From: Alkalihalobacillus alcalophilus ATCC 27647 = CGMCC 1.3604
GTDB lineage: Bacteria; Bacillota; Bacilli; Bacillales; Bacillaceae_D
Assembly (NCBI RefSeq): GCF_000292245.2
Contig: NZ_ALPT02000119.1
Span: 1-9,445 of the forward strand
Direction: 5' to 3'
Length of the DNA: 9,445 nucleotides
Shown: in pieces, positions 5,724-9,445 of the stretch
How the letters are laid out: each line of letters starts with the position of its first letter
Position numbering within the stretch: position 1 is the first letter of the stretch
Made by a program: the position numbers and the translations under genes
The notes under the pieces: model-generated
Databases searched by the model: none
What the model was told of the DNA's origin: nothing
The model's input: only the letters and a program-made list of their open reading frames with translations

Positions 5724-6824
5724 ATGTATAAAAAAAGAATTCAATATGTTCAAAATTATTTAAAACAAGAAAAAATCGATTTTGCCTTCATTCAAGGGAA
5801 AGCTAATTTATTTTATTTAACCGGATTTCGCTGCGAACCTCACGAACGTCTTGTTAGCCTCATTGTCGCTCCAACGGCTGAACCTGTACTTGTTGCTCCA
5901 CATATGGAACGAAGCCTCATTTTAGCAGCGGGTTGGCAAGGGGATATCATAGGGTATAGTGATACAGATAATCCGTGGGAGTTCATCACTACTTATTTAC
6001 ATAATAACAAGGTCGGTACTGAAAAAATGGCGATTGAGCCAAGTTTACTATCTTATGAACGTTCACAAGCACTCCTTCGTTTGGGTGAAAATACACTCCT
6101 ACAAAACATTGAAGAAACATTACTACACTCACGTTTAATCAAGTCACAAGAAGAAAAGGCAATTTTACAAGAGGCAGCCAAACGAGCTGATTTCGGTGTT
6201 GAAGTTGGGGTGTCTGCCATTAAAGCGGGTCGAACAGAAATTGAAATCATTGCCATGATTGAGTTTGAGCTAAAGAAAAAAGGCGTCACGGAAATGTCAT
6301 TTAACACGCTTGTATTAACAGGAGCCAATTCCGCAAACCCACACGGAAAACCGGGAATGAATGAGGTTAAGCCTGGTGATTTCGTTTTATTTGATCTCGG
6401 TGTTGTTTACGAAGGGTATTGCTCAGACATCACACGTACAGTCGCTTTTGACCACGTATCAGATAAACAGCAAGAAATTTATGCGACTGTACTTAAAGCC
6501 CAACTCCAAGCGATTGAATCGTCAGTCATTGGAGAATCTTTAGGGCAGATCGATGAAGCTGCTCGTTCCGTCATCACAGACGCTGGGTATGGTGATTATT
6601 TCCCACATCGAATCGGACATGGTTTAGGTACAGAAGTGCATGAATGGCCTTCATTAAATGCAACAAATACGATGCAACTACAGGAAGGGATGGTATATAC
6701 CATCGAACCAGGAATTTATGTACCTCATGTAGGTGGTGTGCGGATAGAAGATGATATCTTTGTTGAAAAAGATGGTCCTAAATGTTTAACGAACTACCCG
6801 AAAGAATTACAAATTATTAAATAA
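5724..6824 (+). CDS. M24 family Xaa-Pro peptidase (prolidase / aminopeptidase P type)
   Basis: This 366-residue protein has the two-domain build of bacterial Xaa-Pro peptidases. A creatinase-like N-terminal domain (about 1-130, with FIQGKANLFYLTGF) is followed by a pita-bread catalytic domain. The five metal ligands are visible: D224 (VLFDLGV), D235 (CSDITRTV), H299 (HRIGHGLG), E328 (VYTIEPG) and E342 (VRIEDD). Substrate-site histidines are H207 in NPHGKPG and H306 in EVHEWP. It should cleave the bond before proline in peptides or dipeptides in the cytoplasm, with Mn or Co. Length and motifs resemble B. subtilis YkvY and YqhT; I cannot separate dipeptidase from aminopeptidase by sight. The ATG at 5724 follows AAGGAAGGA with about 10 bases of spacing. 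It is a single gene ending in a terminator shared with ald. Confidence 0.93.
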   Translation: MYKKRIQYVQNYLKQEKIDFAFIQGKANLFYLTGFRCEPHERLVSLIVAPTAEPVLVAPHMERSLILAAGWQGDIIGYSDTDNPWEFITTYLHNNKVGTEKMAIEPSLLSYERSQALLRLGENTLLQNIEETLLHSRLIKSQEEKAILQEAAKRADFGVEVGVSAIKAGRTEIEIIAMIEFELKKKGVTEMSFNTLVLTGANSANPHGKPGMNEVKPGDFVLFDLGVVYEGYCSDITRTVAFDHVSDKQQEIYATVLKAQLQAIESSVIGESLGQIDEAARSVITDAGYGDYFPHRIGHGLGTEVHEWPSLNATNTMQLQEGMVYTIEPGIYVPHVGGVRIEDDIFVEKDGPKCLTNYPKELQIIK

Positions 6825-6834
6825 AGCCCCATTT

Positions 6835-6880
6835 AAAAAGCTATTTCAAGTCGTAAAGACGAATTTGAAATAGCTTTTTT
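6835..6880. terminator. Bidirectional terminator between the M24 peptidase and ald
   Basis: AAAAAGCTATTTCAA (6835-6849) pairs with TTGAAATAGCTTTTT (6865-6879), and TCGT-AAAG-ACGA forms the tip. T6875-6880 gives the plus-strand T-run and the A-run at 6835-6839 the minus-strand one. The right arm overlaps the ald stop codon (6879-6881) by one base. Confidence 0.92.
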
Positions 6881-8000
6881 ACTTATGAATTAAAATGGGT
6901 ACGCGCATCGACATACTCAAGTTTTGAGCCTCAGCAACCGCTTTGTATGTGATATGACCATCTAAAGTATTAATCCCCTTTAACAAGGCTTCATTATCTA
7001 AACATGCTTGCTTATAACCTTTATTCGCAAGCTGTAAAGCATAAGGAATTGTCACATTTGTCAAACCCATTGTCGATGTTCTTGGAACCGCTCCTGGCAT
7101 ATTAGCGACCGCATAATGTACGACATCATGTTTTAAATAAGTCGGATTATCATGGGTTGTGACCCGATCAACGGTTTCAAATATTCCGCCTTGGTCAATC
7201 GCAACATCGACGATTACTGACCCTGGCTCCATGCCACTAACTGTCTCCTCCTTAACTAAACGAGGTGCTTTAGCTCCCGGAATTAAGACGGCACCAATCA
7301 CTAAATCTGAACGTCTCACAGCCTCATCAATATGGAATGGATTTGACATTAACGTCTGGATTTGACGACCATATAAATCATCAAGTTGGCGAAGTCGTTC
7401 AGGATTTAAATCAAGCAATGTCACCTCTGCTCCAAGTCCCATCGCAATTTTGGCAGCGTTCGTTCCGACAACACCACCACCAACAACGGTCACTCGTGCT
7501 CGCTCAACCCCTGGAATTCCTGAAAGTAAAATCCCTTTACCACCTTTTGATTTTTCTAAAAACTGAGCTCCAATTTGAGCCGCCATTCTTCCGGCAACCT
7601 CACTCATCGGTGTCAATAAAGGAAGACTGCCATTTGGTAATTGCACCGTTTCATAGGCAATTCCAACCACTTTATTTTCGACAAGTGCTTTTGTCAATTC
7701 AAGCTCAGGGGCAAGATGCAAGTACGTAAAGAGAATAAGCCCTTCTCTAAAATACTTATACTCCTCAGCAACCGGCTCCTTCACCTTCATAACCATATCA
7801 AAAGACCATGCTTCCTTTGCCGTATCAACAACTGAAGCTCCTGCCTCTACGTATTGGTCGTCGGTAAAACCACTCCCGTCACCTGCACTTGTTTCGATAT
7901 AAATTTCGTGTCCTGCTTGTTTTAAGGCATGAACCCCAGCAGGAGTCATTGCCACACGATTTTCATTATTTTTAATTTCCTTTGGTACGCCAATTTTCAT
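6879..8000 (-). CDS. ald: Alanine dehydrogenase
   Basis: This 373-residue protein is near the usual length of about 370-378. It starts with MKIGVPKEIKNNENRVAMTP, the family signature, in which R15 binds pyruvate. K74 (KVKEP), H95 (YLHLAP) and D269 (VDVAIDQGG) are the catalytic and substrate residues. The Rossmann motif VVGGGVVGTNAA (about 172-183) with D197 at the end of the next strand indicates NAD use. The enzyme converts L-alanine to pyruvate and ammonia with NAD. In Bacillus it serves growth on alanine and sporulation and is induced by alanine. The ATG at 8000 directly follows the stop of the upstream gene, and its SD (AAGGAG, 9 bases upstream) lies inside that gene, so the two are probably co-translated. 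I saw no regulator binding site. Confidence 0.97.
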   Translation of the reverse strand: MKIGVPKEIKNNENRVAMTPAGVHALKQAGHEIYIETSAGDGSGFTDDQYVEAGASVVDTAKEAWSFDMVMKVKEPVAEEYKYFREGLILFTYLHLAPELELTKALVENKVVGIAYETVQLPNGSLPLLTPMSEVAGRMAAQIGAQFLEKSKGGKGILLSGIPGVERARVTVVGGGVVGTNAAKIAMGLGAEVTLLDLNPERLRQLDDLYGRQIQTLMSNPFHIDEAVRRSDLVIGAVLIPGAKAPRLVKEETVSGMEPGSVIVDVAIDQGGIFETVDRVTTHDNPTYLKHDVVHYAVANMPGAVPRTSTMGLTNVTIPYALQLANKGYKQACLDNEALLKGINTLDGHITYKAVAEAQNLSMSMRVPILIHK

Positions 8001-8402
8001 TTATTTCAGCTCCTTCTCCAATTGGGAATTCCATGTCCACGTAAACAGCTTACTCTCCTCAGACATAAAACGAATATCTACTTTCTCCAACTGTTTATAA
8101 CGTTTTTGTAACACTTCTACCATTTCTTCCATCTTTGCTTTTGGGTGAAGGTGAAGCAGCTGAACCATTGCGTCTACTTCTTTTTTAGCCTTTTTACCTT
8201 TTATGACATAATTCCCTTCTTCGTATTCATAATGATTAGGACTATCATATTCCCATTCATATTCCGTACCATCATTCAGAATTGATATCCTAACGGAATA
8301 AGCTGTCATAAGCTCTGTCCCAGACACTTTAGCCTCTGCCATCTGAGCTCCTATAAAAAGTAACAAGCAACTAAAAAGAATAAACCCAATTTTTCTAGCC
8401 AT
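8001..8402 (-). CDS. Exported protein of unknown function, joined to ald
   Basis: I do not recognise this 133-residue protein. It opens with a clear signal peptide: MARK, a hydrophobic core IGFILFSCLLLFIGAQM, and AEA before K25 as a likely type I cleavage site. The mature part of about 109 residues is charged and aromatic, with DGTEYEWEYDSPNHYEYEEGNY, a lysine-rich KGKKAKKE, then a probable helix (VDAMVQLLHL.. to ..VEVLQKRYKQL). LFSC is not a proper lipobox, so it is probably not a lipoprotein. The start at 8402 follows GAGGTGATC with about 10 bases of spacing. The TAA is followed at once by the ald ATG, without a spare base, so it is the first gene of a unit with ald. It lies 55 bases after the SDR gene. 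Confidence 0.75.
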   Translation of the reverse strand: MARKIGFILFSCLLLFIGAQMAEAKVSGTELMTAYSVRISILNDGTEYEWEYDSPNHYEYEEGNYVIKGKKAKKEVDAMVQLLHLHPKAKMEEMVEVLQKRYKQLEKVDIRFMSEESKLFTWTWNSQLEKELK

Positions 8403-8457
8403 TTTTAAAGATCACCTCTAACTTTTAAGATGATACAAATTGGGCTGATCTATTCAT

Positions 8458-9222
8458 TTATCTTTCCCTATTTATCACATCAACACCACCAGTCACATCA
8501 ATCACACTTCCAGTGACCATATCAGCATTTTCATCACAGAGGAAAAGAACCGTTCTGGCAATATCTTCTCCTGTTGCAGATCGACCAATTGGTGTATTTC
8601 CATTTTTTTGTTCTATTCTTGCTTCTTGAATGGAAGCTTCTTTCATATCACCTAAAATATTTCCTGGATTGACCATGTTTACTGTAATACCATTTTCTGC
8701 TTCTTCAATTGAAACAGTTTTCATTAAGGAAACGACTCCTACCTTTGCAGCCGCATATGCAGACCGGTACTTCCATCCAGGTGCATGATTCGCCTCTTGA
8801 AAACCATAAGTGACTATACGACCAAACTTCTGCTTCCTCATAATAGGGATCACTTTGCGAAATAAATGAAATACTGCACTCAAATTTCCCTCGATCATGT
8901 TATACCATTCGTCTTCTCTATAATCGACCAGTTTTTTACGTTCAAATATATAAGGTCCTGCGTTATTGATGAGGATATCGATTCTGCCAAAACGCTCAAA
9001 AGTTTGTTCAATCGCTTTATCAAGGTCTTTCTTATCGGTCACATCCACTTGAATAAATTGAATTCGTTCACTCTCATTAGACCACTTCTCTTTAATTTTA
9101 TTAATCGCTTCCTTATCCTTATGATATGTGATTGTCACAGAATAGCCTCTACTTAATAAAGCATTCGTCACTTGGTAACCAAGCCCTTTTGTTCCAGCTG
9201 TTATAAAAGCATGCCGCCTCAT
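8458..9222 (-). CDS. ytkK: Short-chain dehydrogenase/reductase, YtkK-like
   Basis: This 254-residue classical SDR has TAGTKGLG (8-15) as the nucleotide-binding motif, D60 in VDVTD, NNAG (86-89), N113, the active-site YAAAK (Y156, K160), and VNPG followed by a C-terminal TGGVDV. The stretch GPYIFERKKLVDYREDEWY after NNAG and GFQEANHAPGW before YAAAK are, as I recall, features of B. subtilis YtkK, annotated as similar to 3-oxoacyl-ACP reductase. The substrate is unknown. The catalytic serine usually found about 13 residues before the tyrosine appears to be missing: FabG-like GS aligns with G140-F141. The ATG at 9222 follows GGGAGG with 5 bases of spacing. It has its own sigma-A promoter. The symbol is less certain than the family. 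Confidence 0.85.
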   Translation of the reverse strand: MRRHAFITAGTKGLGYQVTNALLSRGYSVTITYHKDKEAINKIKEKWSNESERIQFIQVDVTDKKDLDKAIEQTFERFGRIDILINNAGPYIFERKKLVDYREDEWYNMIEGNLSAVFHLFRKVIPIMRKQKFGRIVTYGFQEANHAPGWKYRSAYAAAKVGVVSLMKTVSIEEAENGITVNMVNPGNILGDMKEASIQEARIEQKNGNTPIGRSATGEDIARTVLFLCDENADMVTGSVIDVTGGVDVINRER

Positions 9223-9258
9223 AATAACCTCCCGCTCAATAGTTATCGTTTTCTTTTG

Positions 9259-9287
9259 ATCATACTACTTGCCAGAAAGATTGTAAA
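9259..9287 (-). promoter_or_regulatory. Sigma-A promoter upstream of the SDR gene
   Basis: On the minus strand TTTACA (9287-9282) and TATGAT (9264-9259) are 17 bases apart, each one base from the consensus. The predicted start is near 9252, about 30 bases before the ATG at 9222. No strong terminator separates the SDR gene from the next two genes, so transcripts from here could extend into ald. Confidence 0.7.
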
Positions 9288-9445
9288 AAAATAAGTGTGA
9301 AAACTCTATAACCCACCGCTATTTTTCGTGAATTATTACTCAACTTTCGCATCGAGAAAATCCGTTCAACGAGTTGGCAGAGCGAAAAGGAAGCTCTTAA
9401 ACAAATGCCCTTGACACGTTTGAAAAGCTAGAACGCACTATCAAA
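9288..9445. other. Right-edge stretch without a supportable gene
   Basis: No complete gene, RNA gene or terminator is seen here. On the plus strand one frame reads QLSHRENPFNELAERKGSS, a stop, then TNALDTFEKLERTIK to the edge. It could be a decayed coding remnant or the edge of a repeat, but I cannot assign it to a family. CTTTCGC (9343-9349) and GCGAAAAG, further on, could pair loosely. Confidence 0.3.

Noticed and set aside
7337..7729. 130-residue plus-strand frame inside ald
   Set aside because: It is the antisense shadow of a fully intact ald gene.
8330..8402. Lipoprotein signal (LFSC) in the exported protein next to ald
   Set aside because: Phenylalanine at -2 and the cysteine lying early in the hydrophobic core do not fit a lipobox; AEA-K fits ordinary signal peptidase cleavage.
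1..9445. CRISPR array, tRNA, rRNA, toxin-antitoxin pair or defence island
   Set aside because: No regularly spaced repeats, no tRNA or rRNA-like sequences and no gene pair of that kind were seen; apart from tnpB the genes are core Bacillaceae genes.

Overview
The window looks like chromosome of a low-GC Gram-positive, spore-forming member of the Bacillaceae. Ribosome binding sites are of the strong AGGAGG type. Two genes encode the sporulation membrane proteins YtrH and YtrI, and most other products have direct Bacillus subtilis counterparts (NrnA, YtpI, YtoI, YtkL, Ald, a YtkK-like reductase). I cannot fix the genus.

Layout. 1-514 (minus strand): the 5' part of a TnpB gene of the IS200/IS605 class, running off the left edge, with its promoter, a LexA-like box and a hairpin-bearing 5' flank that I read as the element's left end. 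551-1471 (plus): a sigma-E-like promoter driving the overlapping pair ytrH-ytrI. 1497-1621: a strongly folded intergenic repeat of a type I associate with Bacillaceae genomes. 1633-2589 (minus): nrnA. 2752-3051 (plus): ytpI, ending in a terminator shared with the converging ytoI. 3166-4469 (minus): ytoI, split by a -1 frameshift in an A-rich tract. 4557-4802 (minus): a small two-helix membrane protein of unknown function. 4900-5583 (minus): ytkL. 5724-6824 (plus): an M24 Xaa-Pro peptidase. It shares a bidirectional terminator with the converging ald (6879-8000, minus). ald directly abuts an unknown exported protein (8001-8402, minus), and both follow an SDR oxidoreductase (8458-9222, minus) with a good sigma-A promoter. 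The last ~160 bases have no gene I can support.

The genes are mostly housekeeping: nano-RNA and pAp turnover (nrnA), proline-peptide degradation (M24 peptidase), alanine catabolism (ald) and sporulation (ytrHI). They do not form one pathway. No gap between genes exceeds 300 bases.

I found no convincing undescribed system. The points most worth checking are: (1) ytoI is broken exactly at an in-frame A AAA AAG heptamer, where a -1 slip would restore the full protein; (2) the tnpB transcription start lies under a LexA-like operator; (3) the folded repeat behind nrnA; (4) the SDR protein appears to lack the catalytic serine; (5) an unknown exported protein is joined end to start with ald.
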